Shown here: one piece after another, positions 1 through 8,585 of the stretch
Layout: every line of letters begins with the position of its first letter
How positions within the stretch are numbered: the stretch's first letter is position 1
NCBI GenBank assembly: GCA_023430825.1
Contig: JAEYYL010000088.1
Span: forward strand, 1-30,289
Direction of reading: 5' to 3'
Length of the DNA stretch: 30,289 bases
Origin: Verrucomicrobiota bacterium
Lineage (GTDB): Bacteria > Verrucomicrobiota > Verrucomicrobiia > Opitutales > Opitutaceae
Program-made: the position numbers and the translations under genes
The notes under the pieces: model-generated
Told to the model about the DNA's origin: nothing
The model's database searches: none
What the model saw: only the letters and a program-made list of their open reading frames with translations

Positions 1-141
1 AATCCGCCTCGTTTTCGCAACAAACGCATCCAACACCTTGTGGCCTCCTGCTGCCTCTGGGTCAGAGCTCAGTGTCCTCTGTGAACCATGACTTGGTTGA
101 TTCGAGTGTGACGTATCCGGGCTAAAACGATCTTCGCCCGC
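1..141. other. Intergenic edge of window
   Basis: No gene is supported here. The stretch holds a weak imperfect inverted repeat (CAGAG at 63-67 with CTCTG at 77-81, flanked by GGT and AACC) in a segment reading roughly GTGTCCTCTGTGAACC. From memory this resembles a degenerate intergenic repeat common in verrucomicrobial genomes. It lies downstream of the minus-strand gene ending at 142 and might act as a 3' structure, but it has no clear T-tract. Confidence 0.3.
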
Positions 142-789
142 TCACGCCAGCCCGAGCTTCTTGATCAAATCCTCCGGCGGACCGTCGAACGTCGCCAGCG
201 GCACATTGCCGACGTAGCCGATGTCCTTCATCCCCTCCGGCGTCGTGTAGAAACCGCCGGCGGTCAGATCGCGGAAGCGCGCGAAGAACCTCGCCGCCGT
301 CTCGAACTCGGGCTTCGCCTCCGGCAGGTAGCAGATGTCGTCGCAGATCGCCCGCTTCTGCCGGGCGATCGTATTCACGAAACTGAGACCGAACCGCCGC
401 TGGGACTCGCCCTCGATCCACGCGAGCCCTTCGAGCAACACCGGCCGGTCCGCCACCTGCGCCGGATACGGCGCGCTGATCCACTCGTCGATGAAGTCGT
501 GCACGCCCACCGCCGAGGCGCTGGGTGAGACGCCGTCCGCCGGGATGATGACGTCGCACAACGCCGCGACCGTCTGCCGCTGCGCGGGCGTGAGGGTGAG
601 CGGCCAGACGTCCCCCGGCTGGTAAACCCTGACGAGGTCGGGATCGGTCCCGTAACCAGCGCCTGAATACGCCGCCGCGACCTCCTGCCCGAACGAGCGG
701 CGCGGCGCGAACGCGAGGCTGGCCGAGGCGGTGAGCATCCACTTGATGGCCGTGCGCCGGTCGATCCGCGGAAGATTGGGAGCGTTCAT
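142..789 (-). CDS. Gluconate 2-dehydrogenase subunit 3-like protein (Tat-exported)
   Basis: A 215-residue protein resembling the small (gamma, subunit 3) subunit of membrane-bound FAD sugar/gluconate dehydrogenases. The N-terminus carries a twin-arginine signal: DRRTAIKWML at residues 10-19, then a moderately hydrophobic stretch ending near FGQ. The body contains the family-like segment LTPAQRQTVAALCDVIIPADGVSPSA (shown in part: CDVIIPADGVSPSA) and ends in a GYVGN segment typical of these proteins. The subunit normally chaperones and exports the flavoprotein subunit. It starts 43 bp after the stop of the upstream GMC oxidoreductase gene, so the two are very probably co-transcribed. No haem c subunit gene follows before the window ends. 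The family call is firm; the substrate is unknown. Confidence 0.87.
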   Translation of the reverse strand: MNAPNLPRIDRRTAIKWMLTASASLAFAPRRSFGQEVAAAYSGAGYGTDPDLVRVYQPGDVWPLTLTPAQRQTVAALCDVIIPADGVSPSASAVGVHDFIDEWISAPYPAQVADRPVLLEGLAWIEGESQRRFGLSFVNTIARQKRAICDDICYLPEAKPEFETAARFFARFRDLTAGGFYTTPEGMKDIGYVGNVPLATFDGPPEDLIKKLGLA

Positions 790-832
790 AATGTGTGGGC
801 GTTACCCTCGAAGCGCGCCGGCGCTCGCGACG

Positions 833-2635
833 TTACAGATTTCCCTTTCGCATTTCATCGAGCATGTAGTCCGCCGAGCGCCAGGCCAGCGCCATGATGG
901 TGAGCGTGGGATTCTTGTCCGCGTTCGAGCAGAACGGCGCACCGTCCGTCAGGAAGACATTCTTCACATCCCAGGTCTGGCCCCACTGGTTCGTGACCGA
1001 TTTCCTCGGGTCGACGCCCATGATCGCGCCGCCGACCTCGTGGATGATTTCGCCGCCCCGCTTGATGTAGTCGCGCGGGTCGGTCTCCGGCGAAACGCGC
1101 ACCACCCCGCCCATCGCCTCCACGATGTCGGCCGCCGTCCTCCGCATGTGCGCCACCTGCCGCAACTCATGCTCCGACCACTCCCAGTGAAACCGCAGCA
1201 CGGGAATGCCCCATTGGTCCTTCAACTCGGGATCGAGTTCGCAGAACGATTTCTCGTTGGGAATCATCTCTCCCCGGCCCGCCATCGAGATGAACGAACC
1301 GTAATAACGGCGCGCGTCCTCCTTGAACTTGCGACCATACGACCCGCCCGTGGCGAATTCGACGCCGGCCAGTGTATTCAGCGCCGGCATCTGCTTCCCG
1401 CTGCCGAGCTCGAAATGGTAGCCGCGCGCGAAATCGAGTTTGCCCGCGAGCTGCTCCCGATAAAGCCACCACGGCGCATACAAGTGCATGCCACCCGCGC
1501 CGTCGTCGTTCATCGGCGGCAGCCCCTCGAGCAGCGGGATCTGGCCGCCGTTGCTCGCGCCCACCGTGTCCATCACGTATTTGCCGACGAGCCCGCTCGA
1601 ATTGCCCAGGCCGTTCGGGAACCGCGTCGACTTCGAATTGAGCAGCAGCCGCACGGATTCGCACGCGCTGGCGGCGACCACGACGATCCGTCCGCGGACG
1701 CGCCGCTCGGCGCCCGTCGTCTTGTCGATGTAAAGCACGCCCGTGGCCTTGCCGGTTTCGTCATGCGTGATCTCGCGCGCCATCGCATTCGGCAGGATGT
1801 CGAGATTACCCGTGTCCAGCGCCGGCGGCAGGTGCACGGTGGTCGATTGATAATTTGCCCGGATCGAACACCCGCGGCCGCACGGCGTCGCCCAATAGCA
1901 CGCCGCGCGCTTCTGCATATCCGCCGCGAGGATACGCTGGGCCTTCGCGTTCCCCGGATGCAGCTTCGGCGGCAGATTCACGTGATCCATCCGCTGCGTC
2001 AGCACGGCACGGTGCGCCGCGATCACCGGCACGCCGAGCTTCGCGCCGTGCTTCCTGATCGCGAGCTCGCCCAGCCGCGGTTTCGGCGGCGGTTGCAGGA
2101 CGCCCTTCGGCGACGCGGGGGTGTTTTCCAGATCCTCGTCGCCGCCGTAAACCCCGATCAACATCTCCACCTTGTCGTAATACGGTGCCACGTCCTCGTA
2201 GCTCAACGGCCAGTCGAAGCCGAGCCCGTCGCGGGTGCGCGGCTTGAAATCGTAGGGGCCATTCCGCAGCGAGATGCGCGCCCAGTGGTTGGTGCGACCA
2301 CCGAGCATCCGCGAGCGCCACCACATGAACTGCTGCCGCGGGTCCGACGACGCGCTCACGTAGGGCTCGCCCGGCACCGTCCAGCCGCCATCGATCGTTG
2401 CGTCGTAGAAGCCGAACGGCTTGTCCGGCGTGCCGGCGTTGCGCAGCGGCGCCTGGCCATTCGTCTGGAGCATCGGCGTTTCCCGCGCCGGATCGTAGTT
2501 CCGCCCCGCCTCGAGCAGCAGCACCTTCGCCCCCTCCATGCACAGCGTGTAGGCCGTCTGCCCACCGCCCGCGCCCGAGCCGACAATCACTGCATCGTAG
2601 GAATCTTTGACCGTATCGGGGGTGACAAAAGCCAT
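833..2635 (-). CDS. GMC-family FAD-dependent oxidoreductase (sugar dehydrogenase large subunit)
   Basis: A flavoprotein of the glucose-methanol-choline family, 600 residues from the ATG at 2635. The N-terminal Rossmann motif YDAVIVGSGAGGG lies near residues 14-26, and an LLLEAGR segment follows. The C-terminus has the expected active-site His (IHEVGGAIMG, about residue 532) and Asn (KNPTLT, about residue 575). It has no signal peptide. Subunit 3, encoded 43 bp downstream, has a Tat signal, so export as a folded complex is likely. An in-frame TTG at 2707 would add 24 residues; it has a GAGGA sequence just upstream, whereas 2635 has no ribosome binding site but fits the usual distance to the FAD motif. 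The gene follows the glycosidase-like gene by a short gap. Probable role: oxidising a sugar or sugar acid in the periplasm. The substrate is not visible in the sequence. Confidence 0.9.
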   Translation of the reverse strand: MAFVTPDTVKDSYDAVIVGSGAGGGQTAYTLCMEGAKVLLLEAGRNYDPARETPMLQTNGQAPLRNAGTPDKPFGFYDATIDGGWTVPGEPYVSASSDPRQQFMWWRSRMLGGRTNHWARISLRNGPYDFKPRTRDGLGFDWPLSYEDVAPYYDKVEMLIGVYGGDEDLENTPASPKGVLQPPPKPRLGELAIRKHGAKLGVPVIAAHRAVLTQRMDHVNLPPKLHPGNAKAQRILAADMQKRAACYWATPCGRGCSIRANYQSTTVHLPPALDTGNLDILPNAMAREITHDETGKATGVLYIDKTTGAERRVRGRIVVVAASACESVRLLLNSKSTRFPNGLGNSSGLVGKYVMDTVGASNGGQIPLLEGLPPMNDDGAGGMHLYAPWWLYREQLAGKLDFARGYHFELGSGKQMPALNTLAGVEFATGGSYGRKFKEDARRYYGSFISMAGRGEMIPNEKSFCELDPELKDQWGIPVLRFHWEWSEHELRQVAHMRRTAADIVEAMGGVVRVSPETDPRDYIKRGGEIIHEVGGAIMGVDPRKSVTNQWGQTWDVKNVFLTDGAPFCSNADKNPTLTIMALAWRSADYMLDEMRKGNL

Positions 2636-2746
2636 GGGGGTCTGCGGGGTGACGAATCCCTGTCGCAAAAGTTTCCGCGCGAAAAGCCCCAATCGCTTCA
2701 CGCCCAAAAATCCTCGCTCAACTTTCCGCCTCTCCGACGCCTCCCC

Positions 2747-5173
2747 TCAAACCCGCTGGGTGCCCCGGTGCGCGCGGCGGCGTCCCCAGCGCGCGTGGAT
2801 GGCCTCGAGCACGCCGAACTGGTCGGTGAGCAGCCCTTCGTAGCCGCACGGCCGGTCATCCCAGTAGCGCCAGTCGACGCCGCTCTTGTTGCCGCCGAAC
2901 ACGCGAGCCTCCGCGAAACCCACGCACAACCGCGTCAACAGCGCATCCGCCTCGCGTGCGAAGCCGCAGCGATAGAGCGCCATCACGAAGTGCCGCGCCT
3001 GCGCATGGGTGCGCCCGCCGTTTTGGTAATACCCCAGCGGATACCCCTGGATGATGTCGGACAGATCCTCGTTCGGAATCGGCCGGAGATTGCCCGGCAG
3101 CCCGAGCGACGCGTCCGGCAAGCCCACGCGCTTCGCCTCGGCCAGCAGTCGCCGCAGCACGCCGCGTCCGTCCTCGCGCGTCAACAATCCCTCCGCAATC
3201 GCCGCGCCGTTGACCGGCAGAAAGGCATAATCGTGCAGCTTGTCCTCCCGGCACCGCCAGCCCGCGAGCCAGCCGGTCTCCTCGTTCCAGAACGCGGCCC
3301 GGTAGTTGGCGCGCAGCCAGTCCGCCCAGCGCTCGAGTTTTTGCGCCTCCGCCGTCTCCCCGAACCGCCGGAGTCCGATCGCGAGCGAACGCAGCGCGCC
3401 ATGGAGAATCGCGTTGGCGAACGCATCCTTCCAGCCGAACGAAATCACGTCGAACCAGCATGTGCTCCACTGCTGCGTGCCGCTCACGCCCGTGCGGTGC
3501 AGGCTTTCGATCAACCCATCGCCATCGAGGTCGCGATCCCGCGCCGCCGCGATCTTCCGCAGGATGACCGGCCGGAACCGGCGATACCACGCGCGCGTTG
3601 CCTCGACGCCGAGATAGTCGCCGAGCCCGCGCAGCGCGGACGCGCCGGTCTGGAGATACTCGTCGTCGGCATCGTGCGACGCGCCGTCCTGCAACAGCCG
3701 GCCCGCCGCATAACCCGGCCCGCCCGTCAGCCAGCGTTCGAGCGAGAGTCGGAGAAACTCCGCCGCCCGCACCCCGGGCAGCACGTTCCCCTGCGCCCGG
3801 GTCACCGCCGCCCAGGTATCCATGCAGATGGGACAGTGCATCGACGCGCCGTTGTTGCTCAACGTGGCGGTGTCCGCGCGAAACGTGAGCGCCGTCCACT
3901 GCGTGCGCGCCCACGCGCGCTTCGCCACCGCGGGCGCGTCGGCGCGCAACCCCGCGGGCGGACGCGCCGGCTCGAGCCGGAAGACCGCGCGATGCGTCCC
4001 GGCCGGCAGCCGGTAGAGGCCCTCCGGGGTCCGCTCCTCGCCCACCTTGAGCTCAAGCGTATTCAGATCCTGGTGACGAAAGCAGTCGCTGCGCGCCCAG
4101 CCCGTCGGCGACGACGCCGCGATGCGCCAGCTGCCGAAGCCCGGCAGCGTGAGCAACGCCGGCAGCGCCACCGCCCCGGTTTCGCCCGTCGCGAGCAAGC
4201 GTCCGAGGACCTGCGAGGGCGACACGCTGTTGCGCAGCCCGATCCTCCAGGCCGCGCTGTGCCACGCCAGCGCCGGCCGCCGCGCGGTGCGCTCCGCGCG
4301 CAAGGTCAGGCCGCGGGCCGTCACCCGCCACGCGAGCCGGTATCGTTGTCCGCCCGCCGTGAAAGCGTAGCGCACGAGTCCGCCCCTGACCTCGACCGTG
4401 CCATCGATCGCGCAGCGCACCGATGGCGCGATCGCCGGCGCGGCGCCGAGCAGTTGAAGCTGCGGCCCCTGGGGAAAGAGCGGCGGTTGCGTCGCGAGCA
4501 CGTTTCGTCCGGCATTGCCCGCGTCCTCGATGAGCAGACCGAGGTGGGAAAAGCCCGGGCGACCGAGCGTGAAGCCGACTTCGAAATCCCGGGTGCGATA
4601 ACGCACGGCCCCGTCCGCCACGCTCGCGCGGACGCCCGCGGGCAGCCCGGACAAGTCGGTCGTTTTTACCCGCAACCGGCGTTCGTTTCGCGGCGCAATC
4701 GGCTTCAGCAATTCGCCTTCGAGCACGAAGGCCGACATCGCGAGATTCCACGGCGTCCATCCGCCGTCGATCCCGGAGCGCCGCACTTGCAGGATGACTC
4801 CGTCCGTCGTCACACGGGGCAGGCGAATCCACGTGACCGCACCGGGAATGCCGGCGGTCAATCGCTTCCGCTCGCAAACGACGCGCCAGCGGCCCGCGCG
4901 CACGGCGAGCACCCGCAGGCCGACGACCCAGTCGAGATCCTGCCGGCTGCCGCATTTGTGATAACCCTGCCCAGGGCGCACGCCCAGGCGCAGCAAGCGG
5001 GCCGGCCCGTGCAGGCGAACGATGCGCTGGTGCACGATCCGGTTTTGCGGCACGTCCCGCTCGCCCGGCAGCGGCGCGGTCCACACGGCGCGCCCCGTGT
5101 CGAGCCGGTCATGCGTGAAGAGATCCCCCATCGGGGGCTCATAGTCGGGAAGAGCGAGCAGATCTCGGATCAT
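2747..5173 (-). CDS. Six-hairpin (alpha/alpha)6 glycosidase-like protein, family unassigned
   Basis: An 808-residue protein that I cannot place in a named GH family. Residues from about 1 to 430 look beta-rich, as in a beta-sandwich. The second half is helical with glycosidase-like motifs: SMHCPICMDTW near 443, a D-rich DLDGDGLIES near 545-555, a WSTCWFDVISFGWKDAF segment, and GYYQNGGRTHAQARHF near 714. Such motifs occur in (alpha/alpha)6-barrel glycosidases and phosphorylases (GH63/GH15/GH94-type folds). No signal peptide is evident from ATG 5173, so the protein may be cytoplasmic. The gene lies between a GH35 gene 181 bp upstream and a GMC oxidoreductase gene downstream. A perfect spaced palindrome sits about 100-125 bp before its start and may control it. 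The function as a carbohydrate-active enzyme is inference from fold-like motifs and context. Confidence 0.7.
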   Translation of the reverse strand: MIRDLLALPDYEPPMGDLFTHDRLDTGRAVWTAPLPGERDVPQNRIVHQRIVRLHGPARLLRLGVRPGQGYHKCGSRQDLDWVVGLRVLAVRAGRWRVVCERKRLTAGIPGAVTWIRLPRVTTDGVILQVRRSGIDGGWTPWNLAMSAFVLEGELLKPIAPRNERRLRVKTTDLSGLPAGVRASVADGAVRYRTRDFEVGFTLGRPGFSHLGLLIEDAGNAGRNVLATQPPLFPQGPQLQLLGAAPAIAPSVRCAIDGTVEVRGGLVRYAFTAGGQRYRLAWRVTARGLTLRAERTARRPALAWHSAAWRIGLRNSVSPSQVLGRLLATGETGAVALPALLTLPGFGSWRIAASSPTGWARSDCFRHQDLNTLELKVGEERTPEGLYRLPAGTHRAVFRLEPARPPAGLRADAPAVAKRAWARTQWTALTFRADTATLSNNGASMHCPICMDTWAAVTRAQGNVLPGVRAAEFLRLSLERWLTGGPGYAAGRLLQDGASHDADDEYLQTGASALRGLGDYLGVEATRAWYRRFRPVILRKIAAARDRDLDGDGLIESLHRTGVSGTQQWSTCWFDVISFGWKDAFANAILHGALRSLAIGLRRFGETAEAQKLERWADWLRANYRAAFWNEETGWLAGWRCREDKLHDYAFLPVNGAAIAEGLLTREDGRGVLRRLLAEAKRVGLPDASLGLPGNLRPIPNEDLSDIIQGYPLGYYQNGGRTHAQARHFVMALYRCGFAREADALLTRLCVGFAEARVFGGNKSGVDWRYWDDRPCGYEGLLTDQFGVLEAIHARWGRRRAHRGTQRV

Positions 5174-5271
5174 GGGCGTGGCGGAAAGGAAAGTGGCCGG
5201 TCATCCGGCGCACGTATTCAAATCCTCAACACCAACCACGACGCCGGACGCCCCATCCTAATCGGTCGCGA

Positions 5272-5296
5272 CCCAAACGAGTATGTATCGTTTGGG
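5272..5296. promoter_or_regulatory. Perfect spaced palindrome, candidate operator
   Basis: Arms CCCAAACGA (5272-5280) and TCGTTTGGG (5288-5296) are exact inverted repeats around a 7-base spacer. A second perfect palindrome, GGTCGCGACC (5264-5273), abuts it. The site lies in the 181-bp gap between the GH35 gene and the minus-strand glycosidase-like gene starting at 5173. There is no T-tract, so an operator for a dimeric regulator fits better than a terminator. Confidence 0.5.
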
Positions 5297-5354
5297 ATTT
5301 GTTGGGTGAGCCTTGGCGCACCCGTGTCGCGTTACCGCGCGCGGCGCGCGCCGT

Positions 5355-7718
5355 TCACGGCTTGATCAGATCGTCCGCCACGTAGATACGGTAGCGGTCG
5401 ATGCGCCCCGTCGCGTCCGCCGGCCCCTGGCGCGGCATGTAGCGAAAGCCGCCGATCGCCCGCGATTGGGCGAGGTCGAGGATCAGGCGGTGAGGATGCG
5501 CGGGTTGCGCGCCGCCCCATTGCGTGTGCCAGAAGTTGGCCGTCTGGCCGTCGATCGCGTTTTCCGCCGTGCCGTCCTCGCGCTCGCGTTCCTCGCTGTC
5601 GACGTAGCCGATCGTCCAACCCTCGGTGCTCAACGGCGCGCCGGCGGCGTCGAGCAGCGTGATCTCCGCCACGCCCGCGAACGGCTTGCCGTCGTGCGCG
5701 TCGAGCGCTTCCAGGCAGAAATAACGTCCGCGGACCGCGCGCGGGAAGCGCACCTCCTGCAGATTCGTCCCCGCCGCGAAGCGTCCGGCCTGCGCGGGCG
5801 GGCCGAAATCCGCCCGGAGCTGCACCTCGCGCCGCTTCGAGCGAGCGAAATCCAGCGCCGGGCGGAGCTCGTCCAGAATCGGCGTTTCCCGCGCCGCCAC
5901 GACGGGCGTTTCCGGACCGAGCAGGTCGAGCACGATGATCTCGTTCTCGCCCGGCTTCAGCCACGGGCCGGGGACATACATCGTCTGCTGCGGACCAATG
6001 TTCCAGTAACGACCGAGGTTGCGGCCATTGACCCAGACAAAGCCCTTGCCCCACGGTCGCAGGTCGAGAAAGCAGTCACCCGGACGCTCGACGTTCACCG
6101 TCGCCCGCCAGAAAGCCGGCTGACGTTCGGCCGGGGTGTAATTTTCGGCCTCCTCGAAGTTCAGCCCCCCGAGCATGTCCGCGTCGAGCGGCAGCTGGAA
6201 GATCCTCCAGCCTTCCAACGTGACGGACGGCTCACCGGCCACGGACAGCGTAACCGGGCCGTGGATACCCTTGCGGTCGTGCACCTCGACGCCGAAGTTC
6301 ACGCGACCCATCGCCTCGACGAGGATGTCGAGCGTCGCCGGCTGCGACCGCGCCGGGAGCTGGACGCGATAATTGCGCGAGCGGCGATCGGTGAAGCCGA
6401 TTCGCTCGCCATCGAGGAAGACCTGGCCGATGTCGTGGATCGCCTTCGCTTCCAGCGTGGCGGCCGGGCCGGCGGGAAGCTGCGTGCGATAGACGATGCA
6501 GCCGTAGGCCTGGTCGTAGGCTTCGAAGTTGCGCGGCTGCGCGTCGGCGCGCGGCGCGGGCAGGTTGGAAAAAATGGGCGCCACGCGGGTGGCCGTCACC
6601 GGCGCGATCGCGATGACCGGGTTCCGCGCCGGCGGTTCGGGCAGCGTCTCGCCGGGCTGCAGGTATTTCGCCAGGAGTTCGCGCGAGCGTTCGAACTTCG
6701 GCGTCACCCAGCCCGCTTCGCTGATCGGTGCGTCGTAGTCGTAGCTCGACGTATCCGGTTTGAAAGGACGGTCGGCCCCGGTGAAAAACCCGAACGTGGT
6801 CCCGCCGTGGGCCATGTAGATGCTGAACGAGGCGCCGACCTCGAGCATGGTGCCGAGATCCGCGAGATAGCGCTCGGTGTTGCCGGTGTGGTGCGGCGCC
6901 CCCCAGGTGTCGAACCAGCCGGGATAGAATTCGCCGCACATCAGCGGACCGGTCGGCAGGATCTCGCGCAGCGCCGCGAATCCGCCGGCCGGATCGGACC
7001 CGAAGTTGACCACCGGAAACAGGTCGTCGCGATAACCGTCGCGGAGGTGCTGCTTCGGATTGCACGCGAAGAGCGGCACGTCGAATCCGCCGTCGAGCAG
7101 CGCCTGCCGGAGTTCGCCCATGTAGGCGGCGTCCTTGCCGTAGAAACCGTATTCGTTTTCCACCTGCACCATCAGGATCGGTCCGCCGTGGGTGACTTGC
7201 AGCGGACCCAACACCCGGCCCACCTCCTGGAGGTAACGCTTGGCCGGCTCGAGATAGCGCGGATCGCGCGAGCGCAGCTGGATGTCGTCGTGCTTCAACA
7301 GCCACCACGGCAGCCCGCCCATTTCCCATTCCGCGCAGGCGTAGGGGCCCGGTCGCAGCACGACCCAGAGGCCCTCCGCCTGGGCGAGACGACAGAACTC
7401 CACGACATCGGCCTGGCCCGTCCATTCGTATTCTCCCGGTCGCGGCTCGTGCATGTTCCAGAAGAGGTAGGCGCAAACCGCGTTGAGCCCCATCGCCTTG
7501 ATCATGCGCAAGCGGTGCTGCCAGTATTCGCGCGGCACGCGCGGCGCGTGGAGTTCGCCGCAGCGGATCTGCAGCGGCTGCCCGTCGAGCAGGAAATGGT
7601 CGGCGCCGATCTCGAACCGATGCGGAGCGGCCCCGGTTTCGGCCGCGCGCGCGGCGGGAAGCGAAAGGGCGACCGCGACACCGGCGGCGGCAAGGGCGAG
7701 GGAGCGAGGGAATTTCAC
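5355..7718 (-). CDS. GH35 beta-galactosidase with C-terminal F5/8C-like domain
   Basis: A secreted glycoside hydrolase family 35 enzyme, 787 residues from the GTG at 7718. That start gives a textbook Sec signal peptide (MKFPRSLALAAAGVAVALSL, cleavage after the AARA region). A TTG at 7748 would add 10 residues and spoil the signal. The TIM-barrel part shows the GH35 signature RPGPYACAEWEMGGLPWW near residues 122-139. The acid/base Glu lies in VQVENEYG (about E189) and the nucleophile Glu in MCGEFYPGWFD (about E263). Beta-sandwich jelly-roll regions follow. The last 160 or so residues look like a discoidin/F5-8C (CBM32-like) module (AENAIDGQTANFWHTQW). The gene begins 47 bp after the response regulator, so the two-component system may share its transcript. 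It removes terminal beta-galactose from oligosaccharides in the periplasm or outside the cell; linkage specificity cannot be read from the sequence. Confidence 0.93.
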   Translation of the reverse strand: MKFPRSLALAAAGVAVALSLPAARAAETGAAPHRFEIGADHFLLDGQPLQIRCGELHAPRVPREYWQHRLRMIKAMGLNAVCAYLFWNMHEPRPGEYEWTGQADVVEFCRLAQAEGLWVVLRPGPYACAEWEMGGLPWWLLKHDDIQLRSRDPRYLEPAKRYLQEVGRVLGPLQVTHGGPILMVQVENEYGFYGKDAAYMGELRQALLDGGFDVPLFACNPKQHLRDGYRDDLFPVVNFGSDPAGGFAALREILPTGPLMCGEFYPGWFDTWGAPHHTGNTERYLADLGTMLEVGASFSIYMAHGGTTFGFFTGADRPFKPDTSSYDYDAPISEAGWVTPKFERSRELLAKYLQPGETLPEPPARNPVIAIAPVTATRVAPIFSNLPAPRADAQPRNFEAYDQAYGCIVYRTQLPAGPAATLEAKAIHDIGQVFLDGERIGFTDRRSRNYRVQLPARSQPATLDILVEAMGRVNFGVEVHDRKGIHGPVTLSVAGEPSVTLEGWRIFQLPLDADMLGGLNFEEAENYTPAERQPAFWRATVNVERPGDCFLDLRPWGKGFVWVNGRNLGRYWNIGPQQTMYVPGPWLKPGENEIIVLDLLGPETPVVAARETPILDELRPALDFARSKRREVQLRADFGPPAQAGRFAAGTNLQEVRFPRAVRGRYFCLEALDAHDGKPFAGVAEITLLDAAGAPLSTEGWTIGYVDSEEREREDGTAENAIDGQTANFWHTQWGGAQPAHPHRLILDLAQSRAIGGFRYMPRQGPADATGRIDRYRIYVADDLIKP

Positions 7719-7765
7719 GTCGATACGGAGAGAGGTTGAGCGGGGCAAAAGCAGGGAGGATCGGA

Positions 7766-8440
7766 CTACTTCAGATAAACGATGCCGTGCCGGATCGCTT
7801 CGATCGCAGCGCCCGTGCGATCGCGCACGCGCAGCTTCGCGAAGAGCGTCTTCAGGTGCGATTTCACGGTGTCCTCGGAAATGAAAAGACTGGAGGCGAT
7901 TTCCTTGTTACTGCGTCCCTTGATCAACGACTCGAGGACATCGCGTTCGCGTTCGGTGAGCTGCTCGCGCTGGGAGCGCTCGGTCAGCCGCTCCGCCACG
8001 AGGCGCGGCAGCGGCGTGTCGCCCGCGAACACGCCGCGCACGGTGCTCGCGATTTCCTCGATCGACATGTCCTTCAGCAGATACGACTTCGCGCCGGACT
8101 GGAGCGCGCGGTGGATGTCCTCGTCGAGATCGTAGGTGGAGAGCACGATCACGCGCGCCTCCGGATGTTTTTTGCGCAGGGCGAGAATCGCCTCCACGCC
8201 GCCCATCCCCGGCATGCGGAGATCCATCAGCACCACGTCGGGTCGAACGTCGTCGTAAACCTCGATTGCTTCCTCCCCGTCGGCGGCCTCGCCGACGACG
8301 TGCATGCCCGGCTGGCTGTTGATCAGCCCGACCAGTCCCATGCGCATGGGTGGGTGATCGTCGACCACCAGCACGCGGATGGCGGGGCCGCGCTCGGGTT
8401 CCCCCGGGCCGGGAGCGTTCGCGTTATTGTCAGAGGGCAT
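7766..8440 (-). CDS. NarL/LuxR-family two-component response regulator
   Basis: A 224-residue response regulator. The receiver domain (about 20-140) has the acidic pair VVDDH, the phospho-acceptor Asp in VLMDLRMPGMGG (about D73), the Thr/Ser position in VIVLSTYD and the Lys in YLLKD. The C-terminal LuxR helix-turn-helix (LTERERDVLESLIKGRSNKEIA, given in part as SNKEIASSLFISEDTVKSHL) binds DNA. I chose ATG 8440; a TTG at 8452 would add four residues. The first 20 residues are a Pro/Gly-rich extension. It lies just downstream of the cognate sensor kinase and just upstream of GH35. It probably controls the neighbouring receptor and glycosidase genes; that target set is inference. Confidence 0.95.
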   Translation of the reverse strand: MPSDNNANAPGPGEPERGPAIRVLVVDDHPPMRMGLVGLINSQPGMHVVGEAADGEEAIEVYDDVRPDVVLMDLRMPGMGGVEAILALRKKHPEARVIVLSTYDLDEDIHRALQSGAKSYLLKDMSIEEIASTVRGVFAGDTPLPRLVAERLTERSQREQLTERERDVLESLIKGRSNKEIASSLFISEDTVKSHLKTLFAKLRVRDRTGAAIEAIRHGIVYLK

Positions 8441-8585
8441 GGCGAGGTTCAACGGAAGCGGCGACGGGGGGAATCTCCGCGCCTCACTATAGCCTCGTTC
8501 GGGCGGCGATGGCTCTCACCCTTTCGAGGGATTTTCGCGAAGGCGGCGCGGTCGGGCGGAAGGAAGCTCGATCGAAAACTTTTCA

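Noticed and set aside
731..5365. A 1544-codon open frame on the plus strand antisense to three or four genes
   Set aside because: Its translation is Arg/Pro/Ala-rich with no domain, and it mirrors genuine minus-strand genes with clear catalytic motifs. Long antisense frames are expected at this GC content.
5313..7739. An 808-codon plus-strand frame opposite GH35
   Set aside because: Shadow of the GH35 gene, whose signature and catalytic residues are intact.
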